A stretch of DNA of 32,278 nucleotides from UMGS1370 sp963557065 (GCA_963557065.1 CAUWCT010000054.1:1-32278), one strand, 5' to 3'. Shown: positions 7,093 through 16,125, counted from the stretch's first letter. Notes: a model not told the origin generated them from the sequence alone. Numbers and translations are program-made.

Positions 7093-7930
7093 AGTTTATA
7101 TGGGCTGTGAAGCGGATTTTGACGAGGCAGATACGGTGCTGTTTGGAGCGCCCTTTGATTCGACTACTTCGTATCGTCCAGGAACCCGTTTCGGCGCAGG
7201 CGCCATCCGCCGCGAATCTTATGGAATCGAGTGTTACAGTCCCTATCAGGATAAGGATTTGGAAGATGTGTCCGTCATGGACAGCGGAGATTTGGAACTC
7301 TGTTTTGGAGATGCCAGAAAAGCTCTGGATCAGATTAAAGAACGGACAGAAGAGATTTTATCCGCAGGCAAGCGCCCTTTTATGCTGGGGGGAGAACACC
7401 TGGTAACCCTGGGAGCGTTTGAGGCAGTATATAAAAAGTTTCCAGACGTCCATATCATTCATTTTGACGCCCATGCAGATCTCCGTCAGGAATATCTGGG
7501 CGCAGAACTTTCCCATGCCTGCGTGTTAAGGCGGTGCTGGGATCTGACAGGAGACGGAAAGATTTTCCAGTTTGGAATCCGTTCCGGAGACAGGGAGGAA
7601 TTCCTCTGGGGAAAAGACCATGTTGTTACCAATAAATTTAATTTTGACGGGTTAAAGGAAATTTTGGAACAGTTAAAAGGAAAACCGGTATATTTTACGC
7701 TGGATTTAGACGTTTTAGACCCTTCCGTATTTCCAGGAACCGGAACTCCGGAACCAGGAGGCGTCAGCTTTGACGAGCTGCGTCAGGCCGTAACCCTCGT
7801 ATGTGAAACGGCGGACATTGTGGGCTGTGATGTGAATGAATTAAGCCCCCATTATGACCCGAGCGGAATTTCGACAGCAGCAGCCTGCAAGATTGTACGG
7901 GAAATGCTGCTTGCCTTACAGAAAGAATAA
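7073..7930 (+). CDS. speB: Agmatinase / ureohydrolase family protein
   Basis: This 285-residue binuclear manganese hydrolase of the arginase/agmatinase family is expected to split agmatine into putrescine and urea. Metal-binding motifs are clear: GGEHLVTLG, HFDAHADLR and TLDLDVLDPSVFPGTGTPEPGG (long motif, key residues the two Asp of DLDVLDP). Length is usual. The start at 7073 lies inside the end of speE, with GAGGAG 10 nt upstream; a second in-frame ATG lies at 7100. Preference for agmatine is deduced from the operon. In a cluster with SpeE it could instead hydrolyse N1-aminopropylagmatine; the sequence does not settle this. Confidence 0.92.
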   Translation: MLNRNIEVYMGCEADFDEADTVLFGAPFDSTTSYRPGTRFGAGAIRRESYGIECYSPYQDKDLEDVSVMDSGDLELCFGDARKALDQIKERTEEILSAGKRPFMLGGEHLVTLGAFEAVYKKFPDVHIIHFDAHADLRQEYLGAELSHACVLRRCWDLTGDGKIFQFGIRSGDREEFLWGKDHVVTNKFNFDGLKEILEQLKGKPVYFTLDLDVLDPSVFPGTGTPEPGGVSFDELRQAVTLVCETADIVGCDVNELSPHYDPSGISTAAACKIVREMLLALQKE

Positions 7931-7953
7931 TCATATAACAGGAGGAAATGAAA

Positions 7954-9156
7954 ATGGGAAAAGTATTGATTATCGGATGCGGCGGAGTTGCTTCAGTAGC
8001 AATTCACAAGTGCTGCCAGAACAGCGACGTATTTGAGGAAATCTGCATTGCCAGCCGTACCAAGTCCAAATGCGACGCATTAAAAGAAAAATTAGAGCCA
8101 ACTACCAAAACGAAGATTACCACAGCGCAGGTAGACGCCAATAACGTGGAAGAGCTGATCGCATTAATTGAAAAAGAAAAGCCTCAGGTAGTATTGAATC
8201 TGGCTCTTCCGTATCAGGATCTGGCCATTATGGACGCGTGCCTGGCAACCAAGACCCATTATGTAGACACTGCCAACTATGAGCCGGAAGACACTGCAAG
8301 GTTTGAGTACAGCTGGCAGTGGGCATATAGAGAGCGTTTTGAGAAAGCCGGAATTACCGCTCTTTTGGGAAGCGGCTTTGATCCAGGCGTTACCAGCGTA
8401 TTTTCCGCTTATGCATTAAAGCATGAGTTTGACGAAATCAACTATATTGACATTTTAGACTGCAATGGCGGCGACCATGGTTACCCGTTTGCGACCAATT
8501 TCAATCCAGAGATTAACATCCGAGAAGTTTCCGCAAAGGGATCTTACTGGGAAGACGGCCACTGGGTAGAGACAGAGCCAATGGAGATCAAGAGAGTATA
8601 CAACTTTGAAGAAGTAGGAGAAAAGGATATGTACCTGCTTCACCATGAGGAAATCGAAAGCCTGGCGTTAAACATTCCTGGCATTAAGAGAATCCGCTTC
8701 TTCATGACCTTTGGACAGAGCTATTTAACTCACTTAAAGTGTCTGGAAAATGTAGGCATGACCTCTATCGAACCCATTATGTTTGAAGGAAAAGAGATTA
8801 TTCCGCTGCAGTTTTTAAAGGCAGTTCTGCCGGATCCTTCTACCTTAGGCCCAAGAACCAAGGGAAAGACCAACATTGGATGTATTTTCCAGGGCAAGAA
8901 AGACGGCAAGGACAAGACCTATTATCTGTACAATATCTGCGACCATGAAGAGTGCTACAAAGAAGTGGGATCCCAGGCAGTTGCCTATACCACAGGCGTA
9001 CCGGCCATGATTGGCGCCATGATGCTTCTGACTGGCGTATGGAACAAACCAGGCGTTCACAACATTGAGGAGTTTGATCCGGATCCATTTATGGATGCAT
9101 TAAACAAGTGGGGACTTCCATGGAGAGAGAGCCACGATCCAGTGCTGGTGGACTAA
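7954..9156 (+). CDS. Carboxy(nor)spermidine dehydrogenase, saccharopine-dehydrogenase-like
   Basis: This 400-residue NAD(P)H enzyme condenses aspartate semialdehyde with a diamine (putrescine or diaminopropane) and reduces the Schiff base to carboxyspermidine or carboxynorspermidine. The N terminus KVLIIGCGGVASVAIHKC is a Rossmann nucleotide-binding start, followed by SRTKSK. GSGFDPGVTSVFSAYAL and DCNGGDHGYPFATNF are typical of the LYS1/CASDH branch. AGGAGG at 7940-7945 is 8 nt before the chosen ATG at 7954; the ATG at 7948 is too close to it. Its stop overlaps the nspC start (TAATG), and NspC is the next enzyme in the pathway, which fixes the assignment better than sequence alone. Confidence 0.9.
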   Translation: MGKVLIIGCGGVASVAIHKCCQNSDVFEEICIASRTKSKCDALKEKLEPTTKTKITTAQVDANNVEELIALIEKEKPQVVLNLALPYQDLAIMDACLATKTHYVDTANYEPEDTARFEYSWQWAYRERFEKAGITALLGSGFDPGVTSVFSAYALKHEFDEINYIDILDCNGGDHGYPFATNFNPEINIREVSAKGSYWEDGHWVETEPMEIKRVYNFEEVGEKDMYLLHHEEIESLALNIPGIKRIRFFMTFGQSYLTHLKCLENVGMTSIEPIMFEGKEIIPLQFLKAVLPDPSTLGPRTKGKTNIGCIFQGKKDGKDKTYYLYNICDHEECYKEVGSQAVAYTTGVPAMIGAMMLLTGVWNKPGVHNIEEFDPDPFMDALNKWGLPWRESHDPVLVD

Positions 9157-10286
9157 TGGGACAGACCGGACAGATTGCCACCCCTTATTTTCTGGTGGAT
9201 GAGGGGCGGCTGATTCATAATCTTGAGATCTTAAAAGAGGTGGCAGAAAAAAGTGGATGTAAGATTTTGCTGGCCCAGAAGGCATTTTCCATGTTTTCCT
9301 GCTATCCGCTGTTAAAAAACTATCTGGCAGGAACGACAGCCAGCGGCCTGTATGAGGCAAGGCTGGGCAGGGAAGAGTTTGGCGGGGAAACCCATGTGTT
9401 TTCCCCTGCCTATCGGGAAGAAGAGTTTGAAGAACTGCTTTCCTATGCAGACGATTTTGTGTTTAATTCCCCCGCCCAGGTAAAGCGGTACGGCGCCAGA
9501 GCAAAGGCGGCTGGAAAATCCATCGGCCTTCGGGTAAATCCGGAGTGTTCTACCCAGGAGGGCCATGAAATTTACGATCCCTGCGCTTTTGGTTCCAGAC
9601 TTGGCACGACAGCGGCTAATTTTGACGAGACCATCCTTCCTATGCTGGACGGACTTCATTTTCATACGCTGTGCGAGCAGAACTCCGATGCCTTAGAGGT
9701 CACGGCGAAGGCCTTTGAAGAAAAATTCGGCCCGTATTTAAAAGGAATGAAGTGGTTAAATATGGGCGGCGGCCACCACATTACCAGGGCAGACTACGAT
9801 ATGGAAAAACTGATTTCCGTTATCCGGCATTTTAAAGAAACTTACGGCGTAGAGGTGTATTTAGAGCCAGGAGAAGCAGTGGTGCTTAACGCTGGATTTT
9901 TGATCGCAGGAGTGCTGGAAGTGGTGCACAACGGCATGGATATTGCCATTTTAGATACCTCTGCCGCCTGCCATATGCCGGACGTTTTAGAAATGCCTTA
10001 CCGCCCTCCGGTAATGGGAAGCGGACAGCCACAGGAAAAGGCGCATACCTACCGTCTGGCCGGACCCACCTGCCTGGCTGGGGATGTGATAGGAGATTAC
10101 TCGTTTGATCAGGCGCTGGAAGAGGGAAGCTGTGTGGTATTTGAAGATATGGCATTATATACCATGGTAAAAACCAATACCTTTAACGGGATGGCGCTTC
10201 CATCCATTGCTTATCGGGATCTGGAAGGAAAGATCCGTCTCATTAAAAAATTTGGCTATGAAGATTTTAAGGGCCGCCTGTCTTAG
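9156..10286 (+). CDS. nspC: Carboxynorspermidine decarboxylase
   Basis: This 376-residue PLP enzyme of the alanine-racemase/DapDC (fold III) group decarboxylates carboxyspermidine or carboxynorspermidine to the free polyamine. LLAQKAFSMFSCYP near residue 40 contains the PLP lysine. GLHFHTLCEQ, NMGGGHHITR (phosphate loop region) and YLEPGEAVVL follow in the order expected for NspC, and AGPTCLAGDVIGDY supplies the C-terminal cysteine motif. The frame stays open upstream to 9108, but the ATG at 9156 overlaps the CASDH stop (TAATG) and gives the family's usual N terminus, IATPYFLVDE. It is the last gene of the polyamine operon; a terminator hairpin starts inside its final codons. Confidence 0.92.
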   Translation: MGQTGQIATPYFLVDEGRLIHNLEILKEVAEKSGCKILLAQKAFSMFSCYPLLKNYLAGTTASGLYEARLGREEFGGETHVFSPAYREEEFEELLSYADDFVFNSPAQVKRYGARAKAAGKSIGLRVNPECSTQEGHEIYDPCAFGSRLGTTAANFDETILPMLDGLHFHTLCEQNSDALEVTAKAFEEKFGPYLKGMKWLNMGGGHHITRADYDMEKLISVIRHFKETYGVEVYLEPGEAVVLNAGFLIAGVLEVVHNGMDIAILDTSAACHMPDVLEMPYRPPVMGSGQPQEKAHTYRLAGPTCLAGDVIGDYSFDQALEEGSCVVFEDMALYTMVKTNTFNGMALPSIAYRDLEGKIRLIKKFGYEDFKGRLS

Positions 10287-10297
10287 AGGCGGCCTTT
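10272..10297 (+). terminator. Terminator of the polyamine operon
   Basis: GGCCGCC (10272-10278) pairs with GGCGGCC (10288-10294) around a 9-nt loop, followed by TTTC. The stem includes the nspC stop codon region. The T-run is short but the position is ideal. Confidence 0.75.
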
Positions 10298-10425
10298 CTG
10301 GTTCTTGGGCCTGACAGAAAGTTGTAAGAAATTCGTCGAAAATTCGGGTTTCCGGCGGGAGTAATTTATGGTATACTTTCTACTATGTGCAATGAGATTT
10401 ACGGACGAGATGGGAGAAAGATGAA

Positions 10426-11829
10426 ATGATAAAGTGGAAGCGCATCGTCTGCCTGGGAATGGCAGCGGCCATGATGTGGAGCAATGTTGTTTACGGCAGT
10501 CAGGTTTTAGGATTTACAGGTCCGGAAGGGCAAACCAGCGGGAATTATACAAATAATGCAGGGATTCCGGGAGGCGGTCAGGCAGTGTCGCCGGGACAGC
10601 CGGCGGCTCCTGGCCAGTCAGTTACTCCTGGCCAGGGAAATACCAGGCCCATCACTCCCGGCCAGACAACTCCCAATGTGTCTGTCCCCAAACCCACCAT
10701 ATCTTCTGAGGGGGCAGTGCTTTTAAATGCCAATACCGGTGAACTGTTGTTTGAGAAAAATGGGACGTCCCGTTTTTATCCGGCCAGCATTACCAAGCTG
10801 ATGACGGCTCTTCTTACAGTGGAAAACTGCGCTTTAAATGATACGGTTACATTTTCCAGGACTGCCACTACCAATTTAGAGTCCGGGGCTGTGACCTTAA
10901 GTCTGACAGAAGGAGATAAACTGACAGTAGAGCAGTGTTTGTATGCGCTGCTGTTAAAATCTGCCAACGAGGTGGCCAACGGACTGGCAGAACATATTTC
11001 CGGAAGTGTTCCGGCTTTTGCAGATAAGATGAATGCAAGAGCAAAAGAACTGGGGTGTACCGGTACGCATTTTGCAAATCCCAATGGACTAAATAATGAA
11101 CAGCATTATACAACGCCAAGGGATATGGCTCTGATTGCGCGGGCAGCATTTGCGAATCCTGTTATTGTCAAAGTGGCATCTACACTGTCTTATGAGATTC
11201 CTGCCACAAAAAAGGCGGCGGCAAGAACCATTTCCATGGGACACAAGATGCTGTATCCCAATGATTCCAGATATTATCAGGGAATTGTGGCGGGAAAGAC
11301 CGGTTATACATCTAAGGCAGGAAATACTCTGGCTACCTGTGCAGAGCGAAATGGAGTCCGGCTCATCGCAGTAGTGATGAAGGGAAATCAGACCCATTAT
11401 ACAGATACAAAAGCATTATTTGACTATGGATTTGCGCTGGCAGACGCGGGACTTATTTCCGGTTCTTCCGGCAGTGCGGCAGGCGGCAGTTCTTCTGGAC
11501 CGGGAACCGGCGCTCAGAGCGGCTGGCAACAGGATGGAAATGGCTGGTACTATATAAAGCCAAATGGAACCAGAGCAGCCAATGAGTGGCTGACCATTAA
11601 CGGAAAGGAATACTGGTTTGATTCCAATCAATACATGGCAACCAGCTGGCGTCAGTTTGTAGGCGGTATCTGGTATTATTTTGAAAATGACGGTTCTCTG
11701 GCAAAAAATAAGTGGGTTCAAAACAGCCAGGGGCAGTGGTTTTACGTAGGCGAAAATGGAGAAATGCTAAGAAATACCACCGTTCCCGGAGGATTTTATG
11801 TAGATGCCTCCGGTGTGTGGGTACAATAA
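10426..11829 (+). CDS. D-alanyl-D-alanine carboxypeptidase (S11) with cell-wall-binding repeats
   Basis: This 467-residue exported penicillin-binding protein trims the terminal D-Ala from peptidoglycan stem peptides. An N-terminal signal peptide (about residues 1-25) is followed by a Pro/Gly/Gln-rich linker with repeated PGQ (46-82). The transpeptidase domain has all three S11 motifs: S121-I-T-K124, S179-A-N181 and K291-T-G. After a Gly/Ser-rich linker (about 347-365), the C terminus carries choline-binding-type aromatic repeats (GWQQDGNGWYYIKPNG, WLTINGKEYWFDSN, GIWYYFENDGSLAKNKW), which anchor proteins to the wall in Firmicutes. A -10-like TATACT (10372-10377) lies upstream; its -35 is poor. 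A terminator follows at 11833. It is probably monocistronic. Confidence 0.93.
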   Translation: MIKWKRIVCLGMAAAMMWSNVVYGSQVLGFTGPEGQTSGNYTNNAGIPGGGQAVSPGQPAAPGQSVTPGQGNTRPITPGQTTPNVSVPKPTISSEGAVLLNANTGELLFEKNGTSRFYPASITKLMTALLTVENCALNDTVTFSRTATTNLESGAVTLSLTEGDKLTVEQCLYALLLKSANEVANGLAEHISGSVPAFADKMNARAKELGCTGTHFANPNGLNNEQHYTTPRDMALIARAAFANPVIVKVASTLSYEIPATKKAAARTISMGHKMLYPNDSRYYQGIVAGKTGYTSKAGNTLATCAERNGVRLIAVVMKGNQTHYTDTKALFDYGFALADAGLISGSSGSAAGGSSSGPGTGAQSGWQQDGNGWYYIKPNGTRAANEWLTINGKEYWFDSNQYMATSWRQFVGGIWYYFENDGSLAKNKWVQNSQGQWFYVGENGEMLRNTTVPGGFYVDASGVWVQ

Positions 11830-11832
11830 TAG

Positions 11833-11878
11833 AAAAAAGGCTTTGACATACTTCACAATGGAGAGGTCAAAGCTTTTT
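11833..11878 (+). terminator. Terminator after the D-Ala-D-Ala carboxypeptidase
   Basis: GCTTTGAC (11840-11847) pairs with GTCAAAGC (11866-11873), preceded by an A-run and followed by TTTTT. The A/T flanks extend the stem and could make it work in both directions. Confidence 0.85.
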
Positions 11879-11905
11879 CATTGCTTAAGAAAGGCGGTAA
11901 AAAAA

Positions 11906-12754
11906 GTGCTGTTAAATCATGAAAGAATATGGATAGCAGGAGCAAAAGGGCAGGTAGGAAGCGCATTTGCACAATTACTGGACACAGAAGAACTGGATGT
12001 TCTGTGTACCGATAAGTCAGAGGTAGATGTTGCCAATATGGACGAGGTGCGCAGGTTTGCAGAACTTCACCGTCCGGATGTGATTATAAACTGTACCGGA
12101 ATCGGCGGGATTGAGTATTGTCAGGAGCACAGCGATCTGGCCTATAAAGTAAATGCCATCGGCGCAAGAAACTTAAGCGTTGCAGCGCGCAGCGTGCATG
12201 GAAAGATGGTACAGCTCTCAACCGACGATATTTTTGATGGAAAGGCGGCAGAATCTTATAATGAATTTTCTGTTCCTGCACCGGTCAGTATTTATGGAAA
12301 ATCCAAACTTGCAGGAGAAGAGTTTGTAAAGACTATTGCGCCCAGATATTTAATTATCCGCAGTTCCTGGGTGTATGGAGACGGCGAAAATTTTGTTACA
12401 TGGCTTTTGCAAAAGGCCGGAGATTTTGCAGAAATTGAAGTGTCAGAAGAACAATTCGGCTCGCCGACCAGTGCAAAAGAACTGGCAAAAGCCATTTACC
12501 GTCTTTTAATGGAAGACGCCTATGGACTATACCATGTAGTCTGCCAGGGAGTATGCAGCCGAAAAGAATTTGCCGAAAAAGTTCTTTTCTTTGCAGGAAA
12601 GTCTAATAAAATCGTTCCGGTATCCGGAAATGGGAAAACAGAGGACGGCCGGCCCGCCTATGCGGTTCTGGACAATCTGATGCTTCGCCTGGAGGAAATG
12701 GAACTTCCTAAAAACTGGGAGGAAGCGCTGAAAGAATATATGATGGAAAGGTAG
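11906..12754 (+). CDS. RmlD-like NAD(P)-dependent sugar-nucleotide reductase (extended SDR)
   Basis: This protein of about 282 residues resembles dTDP-4-dehydrorhamnose reductase. It has the glycine motif IWIAGAKGQVGSAFAQLL at its N terminus, DVIINCTG, VQLSTDDIFDG, and the SDR catalytic pair in SIYGKSKLAGEEFV (YxxxK), then RSSWVYG. The frame is open from 11804, but that part overlaps the preceding gene and its terminator. I take GTG 11906, with AGGCGG 8 nt upstream, which puts the glycine motif at the usual distance. No other rhamnose genes are nearby, so the substrate may differ; related proteins also act in other deoxysugar or tRNA/AdoMet contexts. It is 15 nt ahead of the symporter gene. 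Confidence 0.82.
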   Translation: MLLNHERIWIAGAKGQVGSAFAQLLDTEELDVLCTDKSEVDVANMDEVRRFAELHRPDVIINCTGIGGIEYCQEHSDLAYKVNAIGARNLSVAARSVHGKMVQLSTDDIFDGKAAESYNEFSVPAPVSIYGKSKLAGEEFVKTIAPRYLIIRSSWVYGDGENFVTWLLQKAGDFAEIEVSEEQFGSPTSAKELAKAIYRLLMEDAYGLYHVVCQGVCSRKEFAEKVLFFAGKSNKIVPVSGNGKTEDGRPAYAVLDNLMLRLEEMELPKNWEEALKEYMMER

Positions 12755-12769
12755 GAATCAGAAACCAGT

Positions 12770-14020
12770 ATGAAAAAACGGAAATTCAGTCTTACAACGA
12801 TTATTTTTGCAGCCCTTTTGCTGGGGGCCATTACAGGACTTATATTCAATCTGTGGATTCCGTCTGGCTTTATCCGGGATCAGGTTTTTGTAGAAGGTAT
12901 TTTTTATGTGATTGGTCAGGGATTTATCCGCCTTATGCAGATGCTGGTGGTGCCGCTGGTATTCTGCTCTCTGGTGTGCGGAAGCATGGCCATTGGAGAT
13001 ACCAAAAAACTTGGAAAAGTCGGGGTAAAAACTCTGGCGTTCTATCTGCTCACCACAGCAATCGCGGTTTCCGCCGCACTGTTTGTAGCTTCTTTGATCA
13101 ATCCGGGAAAAGGGCTGAACATGGGCGCTATGGAGACAGCAGAGACAGCGGTCATAGAAAAAACAGGATTTGCGGATACGATTTTAAACATGATTCCCAC
13201 AAACCCAATAGCAGCGCTGGCAAATGGAGAGATGCTGCCCCTGATTTTGTTTGCCCTGATTATAGGAGTAATTCTTGCACACCGCGGAGAACGGGCAGAT
13301 ACGGTTGCCAGCTTTTTTTCTCAGTTTAATGACATTATGATGGATATGACGACAGGCGTTATGAAGCTGGCTCCGGCAGGAGTATTCTGCCTGATAGCCA
13401 GAACATTTGCAGGGCTGGGACTGGATGCCTTTCTTCCTCTGCTGAAGTATATGGCGGCAGTCTTTCTGGCATTGGCAGTACAGTGCCTGATCGTATATCA
13501 GATCTTTTTGAAGGCAATGACCGGGATAAGCCCCATTAAATTTCTGAAAAGTTTTGCTCCGGTTATGGCATTTGCATTTTCTACGGCAACATCCAACGCA
13601 ACCATTCCTCTTTCGATTGAGACATTGTACCGCAAAGTGGGAGTATCCAAAAAAATTTCTTCTTTTACCATTCCTCTGGGAGCAACGATTAATATGGATG
13701 GCACAGCGATTATGCAGGGAGTTGCAGTTGTGTTTGCAGCCCAGGCTTTTCATATCCAGCTGACAGGGGCTGACCTTCTTACTGTCATTGCAACAGCAAC
13801 TCTGGCTTCTATTGGAACAGCCGGAGTTCCAAGTGTAGGACTGATTACCTTATCCATGGTATTTAATTCGGTTGGTCTGCCGGTGGAAGCGATCGGATTG
13901 ATTATGGGAATTGACCGGATTCTGGATATGACAAGAACCGCAGTAAATATTACAGGAGATGCGGTATGTACCACGATTGTGGCCAAACAGGAAGGGGCAT
14001 TAGAGCCGGGAAAATTATAA
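12770..14020 (+). CDS. Dicarboxylate/amino acid:cation (DAACS) symporter
   Basis: This 416-residue membrane protein of the glutamate/aspartate/serine transporter family is expected to import an acidic or neutral amino acid or a C4-dicarboxylate with sodium or protons. Hydrophobic segments run throughout. The family signatures are present: a serine-rich re-entrant loop around FAFSTATSNATIPLS, the NMDGTA cation site, and GTAGVPSVGLITL for the second hairpin loop, ending with GIDRILDMTRTAVNITGD, which carries the substrate-binding Asp/Arg/Asn of TM8. Length fits. It follows the RmlD-like gene by 15 nt, so they are probably cotranscribed without an evident functional link. The exact substrate cannot be told. 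Confidence 0.92.
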   Translation: MKKRKFSLTTIIFAALLLGAITGLIFNLWIPSGFIRDQVFVEGIFYVIGQGFIRLMQMLVVPLVFCSLVCGSMAIGDTKKLGKVGVKTLAFYLLTTAIAVSAALFVASLINPGKGLNMGAMETAETAVIEKTGFADTILNMIPTNPIAALANGEMLPLILFALIIGVILAHRGERADTVASFFSQFNDIMMDMTTGVMKLAPAGVFCLIARTFAGLGLDAFLPLLKYMAAVFLALAVQCLIVYQIFLKAMTGISPIKFLKSFAPVMAFAFSTATSNATIPLSIETLYRKVGVSKKISSFTIPLGATINMDGTAIMQGVAVVFAAQAFHIQLTGADLLTVIATATLASIGTAGVPSVGLITLSMVFNSVGLPVEAIGLIMGIDRILDMTRTAVNITGDAVCTTIVAKQEGALEPGKL

Positions 14021-14065
14021 AGAAAGAATTTGTGCAGACAGGCCCAATCCAGGACCGGGATATGC

Positions 14066-14094
14066 TTGACGGCAGTCCTGACAGAGTGTATGAT
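14066..14094 (+). promoter_or_regulatory. Sigma-A promoter ahead of the DUF6062 gene
   Basis: TTGACG (14066-14071), 17-nt spacer, TATGAT (14089-14094). A small hairpin (TTCAGG...CCTGAA) lies between it and the start codon at 14142. It probably drives DUF6062-NUDIX and perhaps rubrerythrin. Confidence 0.65.
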
Positions 14095-14141
14095 GGGAGT
14101 AAACAGTTCAGGAACAGGAACCTGAAAAAAGGGGCTGACAC

Positions 14142-14891
14142 ATGAAGGAAAAATTATATACCATTGAGGTAATGGATGCAGTAAAAGCAGGGGACGAATG
14201 TCCCTGCTGCTATCTGGAGCGGAAACTGGAGCAGGATGCAGTCAGTTTTGCACTTGGCTCTTCCTATATGGAAGATGATATACGGGAGGAGACGGATCGG
14301 ACTGGCTTTTGCAGAAAGCACACCAAGATGATGTATGATTACGGCAATTATCTTGGAAACGCCTGGATTTTAAAGACCAGGATGAAGTATTTGCGGGATC
14401 ATTTTAAAGAATCTGTGGAAAACGGAGGTTCTAAAGCCCCGTCTTCTAAGAACGCTCTTTTTGGCTGGATGAAAAAGAGCCCTTCCGGAAATGAAGGAGG
14501 GAATAAAAAAGAAAGCTGCTATATCTGCCAAAAAATCGACGATACCTATGAGCGAATCCGCAACACCTTTGTGTATCTGATGAAGACGGAGCCGTCTTTT
14601 GTGGAATTGCTGAAAGAGTCCAGGGGCTTTTGTCTGCCGCATTTTTATGATGTGCTGGACAGCTGCCGGGAAAAGCTGAAGCCGGAGGAGGCGCAGAAGA
14701 TGGAAGAGATGCTGTGCAGTCTGATGGAGAGAGAATTGGCCAGGATTCAGGAAGATATTGACTGGTTTGTAGAAAAATATGATTACCGCAATCAAAATGC
14801 CGACTGGAAGAACTCAAAAGACGCGGTGCCCAGAACTATGCAGAAAATTACCGGAGGCTATCCCGCTGACCCGGTATTTAAGCAAAAATAA
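14142..14891 (+). CDS. DUF6062 family protein
   Basis: This 249-residue protein is recognised by its ordered Cys/His motifs: CPCCYLERKLE near residue 22, GFCRKHTKMM, CYICQKIDDTYERI near 130 and GFCLPHFYDVL. The pattern of paired CxxC and C-x-x-H motifs matches the clostridial DUF6062 family and suggests bound metal, probably zinc. No signal peptide or membrane segment is seen, so it should be cytoplasmic. Function is unknown. The ATG is preceded by a GGGG-containing, weak RBS. It sits 17 nt before the NUDIX gene, so the two are likely one transcript. Confidence 0.8.
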   Translation: MKEKLYTIEVMDAVKAGDECPCCYLERKLEQDAVSFALGSSYMEDDIREETDRTGFCRKHTKMMYDYGNYLGNAWILKTRMKYLRDHFKESVENGGSKAPSSKNALFGWMKKSPSGNEGGNKKESCYICQKIDDTYERIRNTFVYLMKTEPSFVELLKESRGFCLPHFYDVLDSCREKLKPEEAQKMEEMLCSLMERELARIQEDIDWFVEKYDYRNQNADWKNSKDAVPRTMQKITGGYPADPVFKQK

Positions 14892-14908
14892 GAAAGGCTG
14901 GTGGACTT

Positions 14909-15442
14909 ATGGAACTGTGGGATGTGTATGACAAAGACCGGAACAAAATCGGAAAGACCCATGTCAGAGGCGTGCCGATGTCAGAGGGAGAGTACCACAT
15001 TGTAACAGACATTTGGACGATTAACCTGGAGGGGAAGATTCTTCTCACCAAACGCCATCCGGATAAGACCTTCGGACTCTGGTGGGAGTGTACGGGAGGA
15101 TCGGCCCAGGCAGGTGAGAGCAGCTTGGAAAGCGTTTTAAGGGAACTTTCGGAAGAAGTAGGGATTTTTGCAGATCCGAAAGATGTCCGTCTCATCCATT
15201 CCACCATGCGGCCGGATCGGTTTGTAGACACCTATGTGACAGTTCAGGATGTAACAGAATCGGATCTGCGCCTTCAGAAAGAAGAAGTGGTAGATGCCGT
15301 ATTTGCAACATTTGAGGAAGTATGCAGTTTGTGGGAACAGGGGAAAATGCTTCCCAGAGAACGGTTTCCCATGTACCGGGAACTGCTTTTGGGGGAAGTA
15401 GAGCAGGTTCTTCGCAAAACAAATATAGAAAAGAAGGAATGA
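14909..15442 (+). CDS. NUDIX hydrolase
   Basis: This 177-residue protein contains a complete Nudix box, G64-x5-E70-x7-R78-E-L-x-E82-E83-x-G85-I, which binds the metal and cleaves nucleoside-diphosphate-X bonds. The N-terminal ELWDVYDKDRNKIGKTHVRG and the DIWTINLEGKILLTKRHPDK segment resemble the IPP-isomerase-like NUDIX subgroup common in Firmicutes, but substrate specificity cannot be deduced. AGAAAGG lies upstream of the ATG. It is followed 62 nt later by rubrerythrin. Confidence 0.92.
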   Translation: MELWDVYDKDRNKIGKTHVRGVPMSEGEYHIVTDIWTINLEGKILLTKRHPDKTFGLWWECTGGSAQAGESSLESVLRELSEEVGIFADPKDVRLIHSTMRPDRFVDTYVTVQDVTESDLRLQKEEVVDAVFATFEEVCSLWEQGKMLPRERFPMYRELLLGEVEQVLRKTNIEKKE

Positions 15443-15504
15443 TTCGGCCTGCGGCTGGGTATACTGAAAGGGAAATCCAGGAAGACTTAAAGGAGGAACC
15501 TTAC

Positions 15505-16110
15505 ATGACAGAGTTTCAAAACAGCCAGACCATGCAGAATTTAATGCGGGCATTTGCAGGCGAAAGCCAGGCCAGAAACCGGTATACCTTTGCGGCAGAT
15601 ATGGCAAAACAGCAGAAGCTTCCGGCTTTGCAGGCTGTATTTTTGTACACAGCCAATCAGGAAAAAGAACACGCGGAGATTTTCTACAAGTTTCTTCAGG
15701 AGATGAATGGGAAAACCATTGAGATTGACGGCGGATATCCGGTGGATTTGGATGAACACACTCTGGACCAGCTTAAGAAGGCCGCTCACAATGAAAATGA
15801 AGAACATGATGTGGTATACCGCTCTTTTGGAGACATTGCAGAGCAGGAAGGGTTTTTAGAGATTGCCCAGAAATTCCGGATGATTGGCAAGATAGAAAAA
15901 ACCCATGCAGAGCGGTTTGAGATGCTTGCCAGCCTTATGGAGACCGGCAAGCTGTTTGCATCAGAAGTGGAGACCGGCTGGGTCTGCTTAAACTGCGGAC
16001 ATGTTCATTACGGCAAGGAAGCGCCGGCTCAGTGCCCGGTGTGCAGTCATGAGCAGGGATATTTTATCCGAATGAGTCTGGCGCCATGGACCAGTGGGGA
16101 GAAATCCTGA
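15505..16110 (+). CDS. rbr: Rubrerythrin
   Basis: Rubrerythrin reduces hydrogen peroxide in anaerobes using a diiron centre and a rubredoxin-like iron site. This 201-residue protein has the ferritin-like domain first (FAGESQARNRYTFAA, then NQEKEHAEIF, HDVVYRSFGDIAEQEGF and KIEKTHAERF supply the Glu/His ligands) and the rubredoxin-type knuckles last (CLNCGH and CPVCSHEQGYF). The frame is open from 15322 inside the NUDIX gene, but the ATG at 15505 has a perfect AGGAGG 8 nt upstream and starts at the normal family N terminus. Upstream context gives no clear PerR box. It acts in the cytoplasm. Confidence 0.95.
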   Translation: MTEFQNSQTMQNLMRAFAGESQARNRYTFAADMAKQQKLPALQAVFLYTANQEKEHAEIFYKFLQEMNGKTIEIDGGYPVDLDEHTLDQLKKAAHNENEEHDVVYRSFGDIAEQEGFLEIAQKFRMIGKIEKTHAERFEMLASLMETGKLFASEVETGWVCLNCGHVHYGKEAPAQCPVCSHEQGYFIRMSLAPWTSGEKS

Positions 16111-16125
16111 CGGTTCAGAAATTAT

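Noticed and set aside
9108..9155. Upstream extension of nspC
   Set aside because: It lies inside the CASDH gene; the ATG overlapping that stop gives the normal family N terminus.
11804..11905. Longer N terminus for the RmlD-like protein
   Set aside because: It would run through the upstream gene's end and its terminator; the GTG at 11906 has an RBS and sets the glycine motif at the proper distance.
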